Below, piece by piece: positions 1 through 9,003 of a stretch of DNA of 64,000 nucleotides. Under the pieces are notes generated by a model. It saw only the letters and a program-made list of their open reading frames with translations, ran no database searches and had not been told where the DNA came from. The position numbers and the translations under genes are program-made. This DNA comes from Dyella flagellata (GTDB taxonomy: Bacteria; Pseudomonadota; Gammaproteobacteria; Xanthomonadales; Rhodanobacteraceae), in contig NZ_BSOA01000014.1 in assembly GCF_030160275.1 (NCBI RefSeq), positions 1 through 64,000 on the forward strand, read 5' to 3'. Position 1 is the stretch's first letter. The number at the start of each line of letters is the position of its first letter.

Positions 1-81
1 ACTGGCTGTCTGTCTAGGCACTGGGGCACAGCCAGACGCGCATACAGTGCGGCCCCAACATTTTAAATTTTGATGACGGGG

Positions 82-179
82 TGACGTCCAGAAGGCCCGC
101 AGGCAGTGCCCCGCGGCTTGAACAGACGGCCAGTCTGCCCTGTGCCGCGCGGCACTGCCTGCGGGCCTTCTGGACGTCA
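82..179. repeat. Perfect 29-bp inverted repeat (repeat family C)
   Basis: Arms at 82-110 and 151-179 are exact reverse complements, separated by 40 bp that holds a smaller inverted repeat (CAGAC/GTCTG, about 124-137). The core of the arm recurs at 35795-35816, and a 13-bp fragment lies at 34986-34998. The block sits just downstream of the leftward hpnK gene. It may act as an extragenic palindrome, but there is no T-run to call it an intrinsic terminator. Bases 1-200 hold no gene that I can support. Confidence 0.85.
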
Positions 180-200
180 TGCCGGGTGCGCAGGAAGGAA

Positions 201-1049
201 TCATAGACTCCCTGGCGCCGCAGGATCGGAGAAGCCGTCGCACAGGCGACAACGATCGGCGATGGTTTGGCGCACGCGCGGCGACAGCAGCGCGGCAAGT
301 TCATCGGTATGCCGGTAGTGGGCCATGCTTTCGGTAAGCTGGCCGTGCGAAGCGGGATGCAAATAAACCTCCGACAGGCCGTCCGGCAGCTGTTCGAGTA
401 TTTCCAGCATCACCGCTTCGTCCATGCCACCGCTGTGGCGAAGGCCGAACACGTGATCGTTATAGGCGACGCCGGCACGGTCCAGGCGCCAGCGCATCAG
501 AGCCAGCCACGGGCCCAGCCATGGCCCCATGCCCGGTTCCGACGGCAGGCGAATGGCATGGAGACCGTATTCGCGCCCTATGCTCAGCATCAGGCTCAAG
601 ATGGTGGGATGGAGATGGAAATGCTTGTGCGCGTTGACGTGATCGAGTCTTAGTCCGGTGCTGGCGAACGCTTCGAACTGCGCACGAATTTCGTCGGCCA
701 GTTGGCGACGCACGTGTGGCAGGAAAAAGAAGCGGAAGCCGTTGCGCACCATGTTCGAATCGAACGTGCCATGGCCATCGACCAGATCGGGGATGCGCAC
801 AGGCGGCAGCATCGCTCGACCGTCGGCGAGAACCAGGTGCAAACCCACGGCAAGGCCGGGGTTCTGCTTGGCGCGGGCTACCGCGTCGGCCACTGCGGGC
901 GCGGCCACCATCAGGCTGGCTGCACGCAGGACGCCGTCACGGTAGCCGCGTTCGACGGCTTCGTTCACGGCTTCGTGCAGACCGAAATCGTCGGCGGTGA
1001 CGATCAGGCGCGGGCGGGGCTGGGAGGGTGATTTCATGCGGGCATTCAA
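201..1049 (-). CDS. hpnK: Hopanoid biosynthesis protein HpnK (YdjC/ChbG-type deacetylase)
   Basis: This 282-residue protein has the YdjC/ChbG carbohydrate deacetylase signature. LIVTADDFG near the N-terminus supplies the metal-binding aspartates, and HVNAHKHFHLHP supplies the histidines. The opening 'DEAVNEAVE...AASLMV...VGLHLVL' pattern is that of the HpnK subgroup. In the hopanoid pathway HpnK is known to remove the acetyl group from N-acetylglucosaminyl bacteriohopanetetrol on the way to the cyclitol ether head group. It is the last gene of the leftward hpnI-hpnJ-hpnK run, 119 bp after hpnJ, which supports the assignment. An alternative ATG lies four codons in. No odd features are seen. 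Confidence 0.93.
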   Translation of the reverse strand: MNARMKSPSQPRPRLIVTADDFGLHEAVNEAVERGYRDGVLRAASLMVAAPAVADAVARAKQNPGLAVGLHLVLADGRAMLPPVRIPDLVDGHGTFDSNMVRNGFRFFFLPHVRRQLADEIRAQFEAFASTGLRLDHVNAHKHFHLHPTILSLMLSIGREYGLHAIRLPSEPGMGPWLGPWLALMRWRLDRAGVAYNDHVFGLRHSGGMDEAVMLEILEQLPDGLSEVYLHPASHGQLTESMAHYRHTDELAALLSPRVRQTIADRCRLCDGFSDPAAPGSL

Positions 1050-1168
1050 GGGGTTCTATGCGACGCTCAATCTTGCCCGGCCATCAGGCCCGCGCTGGCG
1101 GGAAGATGGCCGGGAAAAATTGGGCATTGCGAATGTCATGGCGACACCCATGCCCAAGCAAGCGGGAA

Positions 1169-2596
1169 TCAGGCTTCGTGCGCGCGCAGGAAGCGGAAGA
1201 ACTCCACCCCTTCGCGCAGACGGCGCTTCATCATGTCCCAGCTCATCAGCATTTCCTTGACGATCTCCCAGATCTTCGACGGGCGGAAGTAGAACGCCCG
1301 GTAGAACTTTTCCACGCCGTGGAAAATTTCCTGCTTCGACAGATGCGGGTACTCGATCAGAGCCAGCTGCACGCCCTTGTCGTTGACCAGGTTGACGGCT
1401 TCGTTTTCCTTCAGCCAGTTGTTCTCCACCGCCTGCTTGTACAGCGCGGTGCCCGGATAAGGAGCGGCCAGCGACACCTGGATGGTGTGCGGGTTGATTT
1501 CCTTGGCGAACTGGATCGTCTTGTCGATCGTTTCCTTGGTTTCGCCCGGCAAGCCCAGGATGAAGGTGCCATGGATGGTGATGCCCAGCTTGCGGCAGTC
1601 TTCGGTGAAGCGGCGTGCGATGTCGGTGCGCAGACCTTTCTTGATGTTATGCAGGATCTGGTCGTCGCCCGACTCGTAACCGACCAGCAGCAGGCGCAGG
1701 CCGTTTTCCTTCATGATTTTCAGCGATTCGTACGGCACGTTCGCCTTGGCGTTGCACGACCAGGTCCAGCCCATCGCGCCGAGGCCGCGCGCGATCTCGT
1801 GCACGCGTTCCATGTTGGAGCTGTCGGTGAAGGTGTCATCGTCGAACATCAGCTCCTTCACTTCCGGCATGTTCTCCTTGATCCACTTCGCTTCGGCCAG
1901 CACGTTCGCCGCCGAACGCGTGCGGTAGCGATGACCGCCGACGGTTTGCGGCCACAGGCAGAAGGTGCATTTGGAGCGGCAACCACGGCCCGTGTAGATC
2001 GACACGTAGGGATAGTTGAGATAGCCGATGAAGTAGTTGCTGATCTTCAGGTCGCGCTTGTAGATCGGCGCCACGAACGGCAGGTCGTCCATGTTCTCGA
2101 TCATCGCGCGCGGCGGGTTGTGCTGCACGCTGCCGTCGGCGAGCTTGTAGCTGATGCCGGTGATGCTTTCGAACGGGCGGCCTTCGGCTACTTCCTTGCA
2201 GGTGTAGTCGAATTCTTCGCGGGCGACGAAATCGATCGCGGGCGAGGCCGTAAGCGAAGCGGTAGGGTCCACCGCGACCTTCGCGCCGACCAGGCCGATC
2301 AGGACGTTCGGCTTGCGCGCCTTGAGCAACTCGGCAAACTTCGCGTCGGTCGGGAACGACGGCGTGCTGGTATGGATGATCACCAGGTCGTAACCCTCGG
2401 CGATCTTCAGGCTGTCTTCCACCGAGATATCGTCGGCCGGGGCGTCGAGCACGCGCGAATCGGGCACCATCGCCGCCGGCTGCGCCAGCCAGGTCGGATA
2501 CCAGAAGCTCTTGATCTCGCGTTTGGCCTGGTAGCGCGAACCCGCGCCGCCATCAAAGCCATCGAAGGAAGGAGCTTGCAGAAAAAGCGTTTTCAT
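1169..2596 (-). CDS. hpnJ: Hopanoid biosynthesis B12-binding radical SAM protein HpnJ
   Basis: This 475-residue radical SAM enzyme has an N-terminal cobalamin-binding-like domain (about residues 1-150) followed by the cluster motif CRSKCTFC, with Cys206, Cys210 and Cys213 as CxxxCxxC ligands for a 4Fe-4S cluster. HpnJ is known to convert glucosaminyl bacteriohopanetetrol to the cyclitol ether. The start at 2596 has an AGGAG ribosome site about 7 bases upstream. It lies 74 bp after hpnI and 119 bp before hpnK, in the order HpnI-HpnJ-HpnK, so a single transcript for head-group modification is likely. Confidence 0.95.
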   Translation of the reverse strand: MKTLFLQAPSFDGFDGGAGSRYQAKREIKSFWYPTWLAQPAAMVPDSRVLDAPADDISVEDSLKIAEGYDLVIIHTSTPSFPTDAKFAELLKARKPNVLIGLVGAKVAVDPTASLTASPAIDFVAREEFDYTCKEVAEGRPFESITGISYKLADGSVQHNPPRAMIENMDDLPFVAPIYKRDLKISNYFIGYLNYPYVSIYTGRGCRSKCTFCLWPQTVGGHRYRTRSAANVLAEAKWIKENMPEVKELMFDDDTFTDSSNMERVHEIARGLGAMGWTWSCNAKANVPYESLKIMKENGLRLLLVGYESGDDQILHNIKKGLRTDIARRFTEDCRKLGITIHGTFILGLPGETKETIDKTIQFAKEINPHTIQVSLAAPYPGTALYKQAVENNWLKENEAVNLVNDKGVQLALIEYPHLSKQEIFHGVEKFYRAFYFRPSKIWEIVKEMLMSWDMMKRRLREGVEFFRFLRAHEA

Positions 2597-2670
2597 TACG
2601 AATGACTCCTGCGGGGCGGTCGGTGCCCGTGAACAGCAGATTGTTCAGAAATTCAACCCGATATTATGGT

Positions 2671-3825
2671 CTACGGCGCTGAACCGTCGCCTCGTGCGTG
2701 CAGTACCTGTCCGCGCCATCTTACCTGCCATCCGGCCAGGGCGGCTGCCCATTCCATCAGCAATAAGGTGTCGCGGAGGGGAATCAACAGGGCCTCATGC
2801 CAGGCGAAGGCTTGATCACTGATGCGCCGCTGTAAAAAGTGTAGCAAAACCCGCGCTGCGCCACCGAGCAGGGCGAGGCCCAGGCTGACCGGCCCGGGTG
2901 CCAGGCACAGGCCCAGTAGCAGCAAGGGTGACGTAAAGCACACAAAAGTCAGGGCAAAACCCGCTGGCGCGATCGAGCGGATGGTGCGCAACCAGCGCAG
3001 CTCATGCGACCACAAATCTTTCAAGTGGCTTTCGCCGACATCGGTACCGACCATCACGTCCGAGAGCACCGTGCGCAAACCGGCGCGGCGAGTCAGTTCG
3101 CCCAGCCAGAAATCATCGGCCAATGTGTCGCTCAAGGCAGCGAATCCGCCGATCGCTTCGAGCGCGTCGCGGCGCAGGGCAATCGTCGAGCCGAAGGCGA
3201 AGCGCGTCGAGCCAAAGGCATGGGAAAGCCGCACGGAAGGCGCGAACCAGTCGTCGATGAAAAGACGGCCAAGCCGCGACCACAACGAAGGTCCTGGCCT
3301 GCCGTAGTACAGGCAGGTGACGATGCCCACCTCTGGATCGGCCAGCGGTGCCGTGACGCGCGTCAGGTAATCGGCTTGCACGTGGATGTCGGCATCGGCC
3401 AGCACCAGCAGGTCGTGTTGCGCGTGCGGTAGCATGTTCATCAGGTTGCTGACCTTGAAGTTCGCACCATGCACGCGAGGATCGACCGCTAGTGCGATCG
3501 AGCGCTGCGGGAATTCTTGGCGCAGGCGCTCGACCACGGCAATAGCCGGGTCATCGGCTTCGCGTACACCGAATACCAGCTGATATGCCGGGTGTGTCTG
3601 CAGGCAGAAGCTGCGCAGGTTTTCATACAGCCTGGGCTCGGTACCATGCAGCGGCTTGAGTACACTCGCCGGCTGCGGTGCGCCGACCGGGGCGGAAATC
3701 GAGCGAATCTTTCGCGACCCTTTCATCACGGCCCATAGCGCGACGCAGGCATAGCCCGTCGCGGCGAAAGCCAGCGCGATGCCCAATGTCTGGGCCAGGG
3801 TGTCGACCAACCAGTAAGAGGACAT
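2671..3825 (-). CDS. hpnI: Hopanoid glycosyltransferase HpnI (ceramide glucosyltransferase-like, GT2/GT21)
   Basis: This 384-residue membrane-anchored glycosyltransferase has an N-terminal transmembrane segment (about residues 10-35). The GT-A motifs include LADADIHV (DxD-like) and DTLADDFWLGEL (the D...ED/DxxxQxxRW region, here with LRWLRT). Two or three hydrophobic segments lie at the C-terminus. HpnI is known to add N-acetylglucosamine to bacteriohopanetetrol at the membrane. It is the first gene of the leftward hpnI-J-K unit and is divergent from the DUF2147/mevalonate operon, with 82 bp between the two starts. No convincing Shine-Dalgarno is visible at this start, so the leader may be short. 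Confidence 0.92.
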   Translation of the reverse strand: MSSYWLVDTLAQTLGIALAFAATGYACVALWAVMKGSRKIRSISAPVGAPQPASVLKPLHGTEPRLYENLRSFCLQTHPAYQLVFGVREADDPAIAVVERLRQEFPQRSIALAVDPRVHGANFKVSNLMNMLPHAQHDLLVLADADIHVQADYLTRVTAPLADPEVGIVTCLYYGRPGPSLWSRLGRLFIDDWFAPSVRLSHAFGSTRFAFGSTIALRRDALEAIGGFAALSDTLADDFWLGELTRRAGLRTVLSDVMVGTDVGESHLKDLWSHELRWLRTIRSIAPAGFALTFVCFTSPLLLLGLCLAPGPVSLGLALLGGAARVLLHFLQRRISDQAFAWHEALLIPLRDTLLLMEWAAALAGWQVRWRGQVLHARGDGSAP

Positions 3826-3907
3826 AGACGTTTATGCTACCGGCAATCAGTCGACACGAAGCGCGCACATATGGGGGCTGCTCCCGGCGCGTGCAAGAGG
3901 GCGCTCG

Positions 3908-4462
3908 ATGAAAGGCTGGTGCCGTGCATGGCCAGGTATCCTGGCTGCTTTCCTGTTGTGGGGGCTTACCAGCCAGGCTGCGGCCGCAGGCGCAGCCTCC
4001 TATGTACCAGCCTCGTCGGACATTGTCGGCGACTGGCTGGTGGAGAGCCGTGATGCGGTCATTCGCATCGAGCAGGTCGGCGACGAATTTCAGGGGCATA
4101 TCCTGTGGCAGTTGCATAACACTTATGGTCCTGAGGATGGCCCCGACCTCAACGGCAAGATCGTCACCGACCGGCAAAACCCCGATCCGGCCTTGCGCGA
4201 CAGGCCGCTGACGGGGCTGAGGCTGCTTACGGGCCTGCGCTTCGAAGCGGAAAAGAAGAAGTGGGAACACGGTCATGTCTATAACTCCGACGATGGCCGC
4301 ACATATAATTGTTGGGTTCGGCTGCGCGGCCTGAACCGGTTGCAGCTGCATGGCTATATCGGGATCAGTCTGTTCGGCGGCAGTACGGTGTGGAGCCGGG
4401 TCACGATGAGAACGCCGGCTCCGGGCCAATTGCCTTACGTGATGGATGCGCCGGTCAAATAG
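3908..4462 (+). CDS. DUF2147 family secreted protein
   Basis: This 184-residue protein begins with a signal peptide (hydrophobic core AWPGILAAFLLWGLTSQAAA, cleavage near AAAAG-A). The mature part matches DUF2147: IVGDWLVESRDAVIRIEQ, a 'G..L....' strand pattern, DRQNPDPALRDRPLTGLRLL, then YNSDDGRTY and WSRV. The family is a small periplasmic beta-barrel domain without an agreed activity. It is the first gene of the rightward mevalonate run, with only 39 bp to mvaD, so it is probably co-transcribed. Its link to isoprenoid synthesis is not explained by the sequence. Confidence 0.85.
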   Translation: MKGWCRAWPGILAAFLLWGLTSQAAAAGAASYVPASSDIVGDWLVESRDAVIRIEQVGDEFQGHILWQLHNTYGPEDGPDLNGKIVTDRQNPDPALRDRPLTGLRLLTGLRFEAEKKKWEHGHVYNSDDGRTYNCWVRLRGLNRLQLHGYIGISLFGGSTVWSRVTMRTPAPGQLPYVMDAPVK

Positions 4463-4501
4463 ATCGGCCCCGTACCGATCCCCTTTCCTCAGCGAGATGT
4501 T

Positions 4502-5530
4502 ATGAATCGCAAACCCAGCACCGATGCATCCGGTGAACTGTGTGCTGCCTCCCAGGCACAGCCCAACATCGCCCTGGTCAAGTACTGGGGCAAGCGCGAC
4601 CTCGCGCTGAACCTGCCGGTCGTGGGCTCCATCTCCATCACGCTGGAAAGCTTGTGGACGCGCACGTCTGTTCGCTTCGTGCCGGGACAACAAGGCGACC
4701 GCGTCAGCCTCAACGGCCGCAGCGACGAAGCGGAAGCCAAGCGCATCAGCAAGTGCCTCGACCTGTTGCGCAAACGCGCCGGGGTCGGCTATGGCGCCGA
4801 GGTTGCCAGCCGCAACAACTTTCCCACGGCGGCGGGCTTGGCTTCTTCCGCTTCCGGCTTTGCCGCATTGGTGCATGCCGGCGCGCGTGCGTTGGGTTTG
4901 GACTTGAGCCTGGAAGAACAATCCGTGTTGGCGCGCCGTTGCTCGGGCTCGGCGGCGCGTTCGATCTTCGGCGGCTACGTGGAATGGGCGCATGGCAGGT
5001 TGGCCGACGGTACCGATTCGGTGGCCATGCCGCTGCTTGACGCCGAGGCATGGCCGCTGCGTGTCGCGGTGGCGATCACGTCCACGGCGGCCAAGCAGGT
5101 GGGCTCCACCGAAGGCATGCGCCGCACGGCGGAAACCTCCCCCTATCAGTCTGCATGGATCGACACCCAGGAGGCAGACCTTGGCGTGGCACGTGATGCC
5201 ATCCGTGCGCGCGATTTCGACGCGCTGGCGAGCATCTCCGAGTACAGCTGTCTGAAGATGCACGCGCTGGCGCTCGCCGCGCAGCCGGGTCTGCTCTATT
5301 GGAACGGCGCCACGGTGGAATGCATGCATCGCGTGCGCGCCTTGCGTCAACAAGGCGTGCCGGTGTTCTTCACCGTCGATGCCGGTCCGCAGCTCAAGGC
5401 TGTGTGTGCGCCGTCGGCCATCGAGCAGGTGAAGGCGGCCTTGCGCGACGTGCCGGGTGTGCTCGATGTGCTTGACACCGGCCTTGGCGAAGGCGCGCGC
5501 GCATTAGCTTCGGACTGGGTGGACGCATGA
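4502..5530 (+). CDS. mvaD: Diphosphomevalonate decarboxylase
   Basis: This 342-residue GHMP-family enzyme carries out ATP-dependent decarboxylation of mevalonate 5-diphosphate to isopentenyl diphosphate. Diagnostic features are AQPNIALVKYWGKRD at the N-terminus, the ATP-binding loop NNFPTAAGLASSASGFAAL, CSGSAARSIFGGYVEW, and the C-terminal TVDAGPQLKAVC. Its TGA overlaps the ATG of the next kinase gene (ATGA), indicating translational coupling. A paralogue that uses monophosphate cannot be excluded from sequence alone, but the adjacent phosphomevalonate kinase argues for the classical eukaryotic-type pathway. Confidence 0.95.
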   Translation: MNRKPSTDASGELCAASQAQPNIALVKYWGKRDLALNLPVVGSISITLESLWTRTSVRFVPGQQGDRVSLNGRSDEAEAKRISKCLDLLRKRAGVGYGAEVASRNNFPTAAGLASSASGFAALVHAGARALGLDLSLEEQSVLARRCSGSAARSIFGGYVEWAHGRLADGTDSVAMPLLDAEAWPLRVAVAITSTAAKQVGSTEGMRRTAETSPYQSAWIDTQEADLGVARDAIRARDFDALASISEYSCLKMHALALAAQPGLLYWNGATVECMHRVRALRQQGVPVFFTVDAGPQLKAVCAPSAIEQVKAALRDVPGVLDVLDTGLGEGARALASDWVDA

Positions 5531-6627
5531 TGGAAGTCACCGCCGAAGCGCCCGCCAAGCTGGTGTTGCTTGGCGACTACGCCGTACTGGAAGGCGCCCG
5601 CGCCTTGGTGCTGGCGGTGGATCGTCGCGCCCATGTGCAGATCGTTTCGCGTGCCGATCGCGTGTGCAAGGTCAGTGCGCCGGATCTTGGTATCGGCGAG
5701 GCGTGCGCTCTCATCGGTAGCGACGGGCAGTTGCAATGGCAATGCGATGAGGCGATCAGCGCCAAGCTCACGTTGGTCGACCACGTGTGGCACGGCATGC
5801 TGCGCGAAGGCCTGGCGCCAGTATCGACCGGCGGTTTCGACCTTGCGCTGGACACGTCCGGCTTCTTTCACGTGGATGGCGGCGTGCGCTCCAAACTGGG
5901 GCTCGGGTCCAGCGCGGCGCTGACCGTGGCCCTCGCCTCCGCCTTGGCGACTTATGCCGGCCATGGCGAGGTCATGACCGACCGCACGCAATGGATGCGG
6001 CGGCTGCTGCACATGCATGGTGGCTGGCAAGGCGGTCGAGGGAGCGGCGTGGACGTGGCCGCCAGCGTGGCGGGTGGCTTGATCGGCTATCAATTGGTCG
6101 GCCCCGTACGCGAGCCCACGTATGAAGCGATGCCGGCCGACGGCCTCAATTGCCTGTTCGTATGGTCGGGGCAGTCGGTTTCCACCAGCGATTCGCTGCA
6201 GCGTCTTGCGCTATGGCGCAAGACCCATGCGGCCGATTACATGGCGCACATGAGCGAACTGGGCATCCTTTCCGCTGCCGCGCTCGATGCGCTGAAGCAG
6301 GGGCGCATGCCATCTTTCATTGGCCTTACGCGTGAATATGCCCTTGGCTTGCAGCGTTTTGCCGCTGCCTGCGGACTGGAAATCTATTCCCCTGCACAAA
6401 AACGGCTCGCGGATATGGCTTCCGGTGGCGATGTCAGCTATAAGCCTTGCGGCGCGGGTGGCGACTTCGGCGTGGTGTTTGCTGAGGAGCCGGAAAGGTT
6501 GGCGACATTTGAACGCGCCATTGTGTCGGCCGGTATGCACGTAGTTCCCCTGGGTCTTGATACTCGCGGGGTCAGTTGCCATATGCGCCCAGATGCGACC
6601 CCTTCCCCCGCAAGGATTTTGACGTGA
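5527..6627 (+). CDS. mvaK2: Phosphomevalonate kinase
   Basis: This 366-residue GHMP kinase is predicted to convert mevalonate 5-phosphate to the diphosphate. N-terminal EAPAKLVLLGDYAVLEGARALVLAV, the glycine-rich loop SKLGLGSSAALTVALASALA and C-terminal KPCGAGGDFGVVFAEE match phosphomevalonate kinases of the ERG8/MvaK2 type. Two consecutive ATGs (5527 and 5530) are possible starts; the first overlaps the mvaD stop. A 93-bp gap separates it from the HMGR-kinase fusion gene. Confidence 0.92.
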   Translation: MMEVTAEAPAKLVLLGDYAVLEGARALVLAVDRRAHVQIVSRADRVCKVSAPDLGIGEACALIGSDGQLQWQCDEAISAKLTLVDHVWHGMLREGLAPVSTGGFDLALDTSGFFHVDGGVRSKLGLGSSAALTVALASALATYAGHGEVMTDRTQWMRRLLHMHGGWQGGRGSGVDVAASVAGGLIGYQLVGPVREPTYEAMPADGLNCLFVWSGQSVSTSDSLQRLALWRKTHAADYMAHMSELGILSAAALDALKQGRMPSFIGLTREYALGLQRFAAACGLEIYSPAQKRLADMASGGDVSYKPCGAGGDFGVVFAEEPERLATFERAIVSAGMHVVPLGLDTRGVSCHMRPDATPSPARILT

Positions 6628-6720
6628 TCACAGTCCGCTTGACCGTCATGGCTTATGGGCCAGGTGCCAAGTCGTGACGCGGCCTGTGACTTTCGACCTA
6701 TCACGGAGTGCTTAAGGCTT

Positions 6721-9003
6721 ATGAGCGCCGAATCTTCGAGTGCCGAACGGTCCCGATTTCCCGCTTTCTACAAACTCTCGGTATCGGACCGTGTACGCGT
6801 TATCCATGAGCGCGGCTGGGTCTCGGCCGAGGACTATCAGGCGCTGGTCTCCGGCGAGCACACGCTGAAGGTCCACAAAGCCGACAAGATGATCGAAAAC
6901 GTCGTCGGCGTCATGGGCTTGCCGGTCGGTCTCGGCCTGAACTTCCTGGTCAACGGCCGCGACTACATCGTGCCGCTGGTGGTGGAAGAACCCTCGATCG
7001 TCGCGGCGCTGTCGTCGGCGGCCAAGCTGGTGCGTGGTACCGGTGGCTTCACGGTGGAGAGCACCGAGCCGGTGCTGATCGGCCAGGTGCAGGTAGTGGA
7101 CGTGCCGCATCTGGCGCACGCCAAGGCCACCCTGCTTCAGCGCAAGGACGAACTGCTTAACCTCGCCAACAGTCTGCATCCGCAGATGGTGGCGCGTGGC
7201 GGTGGCGCGCAGGATCTGGAAGTGCACGTGCATCCGCGCCCCGAAGGCGGCGACATGCTGGTGTTGCACCTGTTGGTCGATACGCGCGACGCGATGGGTG
7301 CCAACCTGGTCAACACCATGTGCGAGGGTATCGCCTCGCTGGTGGAAACGATGACCGGCGGGCGCGTGTTCCTGCGCATTCTTTCCAACCTTACCGATCG
7401 CTCGATGGTGCGCGCACGCTGCGTGATCCCCGCCGACCAGCTCACCGGCAAGGGTTTCGAGGGCGAAGAGGTGCGCGATGGCATCGTGCTCGCGAACGAA
7501 TTCGCCAGCATCGATCCCTATCGTGCGGCCACGCATAACAAGGGCATCATGAATGGCGTCGATGCCGTGGCGCTCGCCACTGGCAACGATTGGCGCGCGA
7601 TCGAAGCGGCGGCGCATGCCTATGCGGCGCGCGGCGGCCGTTACACCTCGCTTACGCGCTGGTATAAGGGCGAGAAGGGTGAGCTGATCGGCGAGCTGGA
7701 TATTCCGATGAAGGTCGGCACCGTTGGCGGACCGCTGCAGTCGAACGCGACCGTGGCGCTGAACCTGCGCCTGCTCGGTGTGAAGACGGCCCGCGAGCTG
7801 GCCGAGATCATGGGCGCGGTCGGCCTGGCGCAGAATTTCTCGGCCCTGCGCGCGCTGGTCACCGAAGGCATCCAGCAGGGGCACATGACTCTGCATGCAC
7901 GCAGTGTTGCCGTGGCGGCAGGCGCCACGCCGGAAATTTTCGACACCGTGGTGGAGCGCCTGGTGGAAACTGGCGAGATCAAGATCTGGAAGGCGCAGGA
8001 GATCGTCGAGCAGGTGCGCAAGGAGTCGCGCGGCGTGCCGGCGACGACAGCGGAACAGCCTTCGGTCGACCATCGGGCCTGCGGACACGGCAAGATCATT
8101 CTGCTCGGCGAGCATGCGGTGGTATACGGCAGCCATGCTGTTGCCGCACCGGTGCCGCTTGCAGTGCGCGCGGTGGCGCAGGACACCAAGTCCGGCGGCG
8201 TCGACATGTTCATCCCGCGCTGGGGCGTGGAATACCGCTTGCACCGCGATCCGGCGCATCGCGATTCGTTCCAGCGTTCGCTCGGCATCATTTTCGACGA
8301 ACTGCAGTTGACCGATCGCTCGATGCGCATCGAAGTGTTCCCGAACGTGCCGCGCGCCATGGGTCTGGGCGGTTCGGCTGCGATGGCGGTAGCGGTGATC
8401 CGCGCGCTCGATCAGCACTACAAACTGGGCCTGAGCGACGAAGAGATCAATGCGCTGGCCTTCCGCTGCGAAGAGGTCGCGCATGGCTCGGCTTCCGGCA
8501 TCGACAATACGGTGGCCACCTACGGCAAGCCGCTGCTGTACAAGCGCGCCGGCAAGAAGGGCGAGCTACCGATGGTGCGCGAACTCCATCTGCCCAAGCG
8601 CATTCCGCTGGTGATCGGCATCAGCGGCAAGGAAAGCCTCACCGCCGTAACGGTGGGTAAGGTACGCACTGCATGGCAGCGCAATCCTGCACTGTACGAC
8701 GGCATCTTCCAGCAGATCGACGCGCTGACGCTGCAGGGTGTGGAAGCCATGCAGCAGTACGACCTGGAGCGCCTTGGCGACTTGATGAACATCTGCCACG
8801 GCCTGCTCAACGCGTTGCGCGTGTCAAGCTGGGAAGTGGAAGAACTGGTGCAGATCGCACGTGAACACGGCGCGCTGGGTGCCAAGCTCACCGGTGGCGG
8901 TGGCGGCGGCTCGATCGTCGCGCTGTGCCCGCAAAACCGCGAAAAGGTAGCTGCCGCGATTCGCGACGCCGGCTACCAGGCGATGGAGGTCGACATTGGA
9001 TAA
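6721..9003 (+). CDS. Bifunctional HMG-CoA reductase / mevalonate kinase fusion
   Basis: One 760-residue polypeptide carries two consecutive pathway enzymes. Residues 1 to about 435 are a class II HMG-CoA reductase: ENVVGVMGLPVG at 59, VVEEPSIVAA near 87-96 (catalytic Glu), Lys274 in HNKGIMNG, Asp290 in GNDWRAIEA, and the C-terminal GHMTLHAR with His388/His392. A short linker, about 437-452, follows. Residues 453-760 are a mevalonate kinase: CGHGKIILLGEHAVVYG, the GHMP loop MGLGGSAAMAVAV (about 547-559), ASGIDNTVATYG and C-terminal KLTGGGGGGS. The reading frame is uninterrupted, and every catalytic motif that I know is present in both halves. The ATG at 6721 with GGAG 12 bases upstream is preferred to an upstream in-frame start at 6655, whose extra residues look unrelated to either family. 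Confidence 0.95.
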   Translation: MSAESSSAERSRFPAFYKLSVSDRVRVIHERGWVSAEDYQALVSGEHTLKVHKADKMIENVVGVMGLPVGLGLNFLVNGRDYIVPLVVEEPSIVAALSSAAKLVRGTGGFTVESTEPVLIGQVQVVDVPHLAHAKATLLQRKDELLNLANSLHPQMVARGGGAQDLEVHVHPRPEGGDMLVLHLLVDTRDAMGANLVNTMCEGIASLVETMTGGRVFLRILSNLTDRSMVRARCVIPADQLTGKGFEGEEVRDGIVLANEFASIDPYRAATHNKGIMNGVDAVALATGNDWRAIEAAAHAYAARGGRYTSLTRWYKGEKGELIGELDIPMKVGTVGGPLQSNATVALNLRLLGVKTARELAEIMGAVGLAQNFSALRALVTEGIQQGHMTLHARSVAVAAGATPEIFDTVVERLVETGEIKIWKAQEIVEQVRKESRGVPATTAEQPSVDHRACGHGKIILLGEHAVVYGSHAVAAPVPLAVRAVAQDTKSGGVDMFIPRWGVEYRLHRDPAHRDSFQRSLGIIFDELQLTDRSMRIEVFPNVPRAMGLGGSAAMAVAVIRALDQHYKLGLSDEEINALAFRCEEVAHGSASGIDNTVATYGKPLLYKRAGKKGELPMVRELHLPKRIPLVIGISGKESLTAVTVGKVRTAWQRNPALYDGIFQQIDALTLQGVEAMQQYDLERLGDLMNICHGLLNALRVSSWEVEELVQIAREHGALGAKLTGGGGGGSIVALCPQNREKVAAAIRDAGYQAMEVDIG
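8985..8998 (+). promoter_or_regulatory. Ribosome-binding site deciding the TTG start of idi
   Basis: A full GGAGG at 8985-8989 sits 6 bases before TTG at 8996, inside the last codons of the upstream fusion gene. No ATG lies near the conserved start of the IDI domain, so this site decides the start and implies translational coupling. Confidence 0.75.

Noticed and set aside
1028-2605. 525-codon open frame on the plus strand
   Set aside because: It is the antisense shadow of hpnJ; the minus-strand product has radical SAM motifs, and the plus-strand translation is low-complexity His/Arg/Val-rich.
3623-5353. 576-codon open frame on the minus strand
   Set aside because: It runs antisense through DUF2147 and mvaD, both strongly supported, and shows no domain.
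6712-8484. 590-codon open frame on the minus strand
   Set aside because: It is antisense to the HMGR-kinase fusion gene; high GC content makes such long shadows common here.
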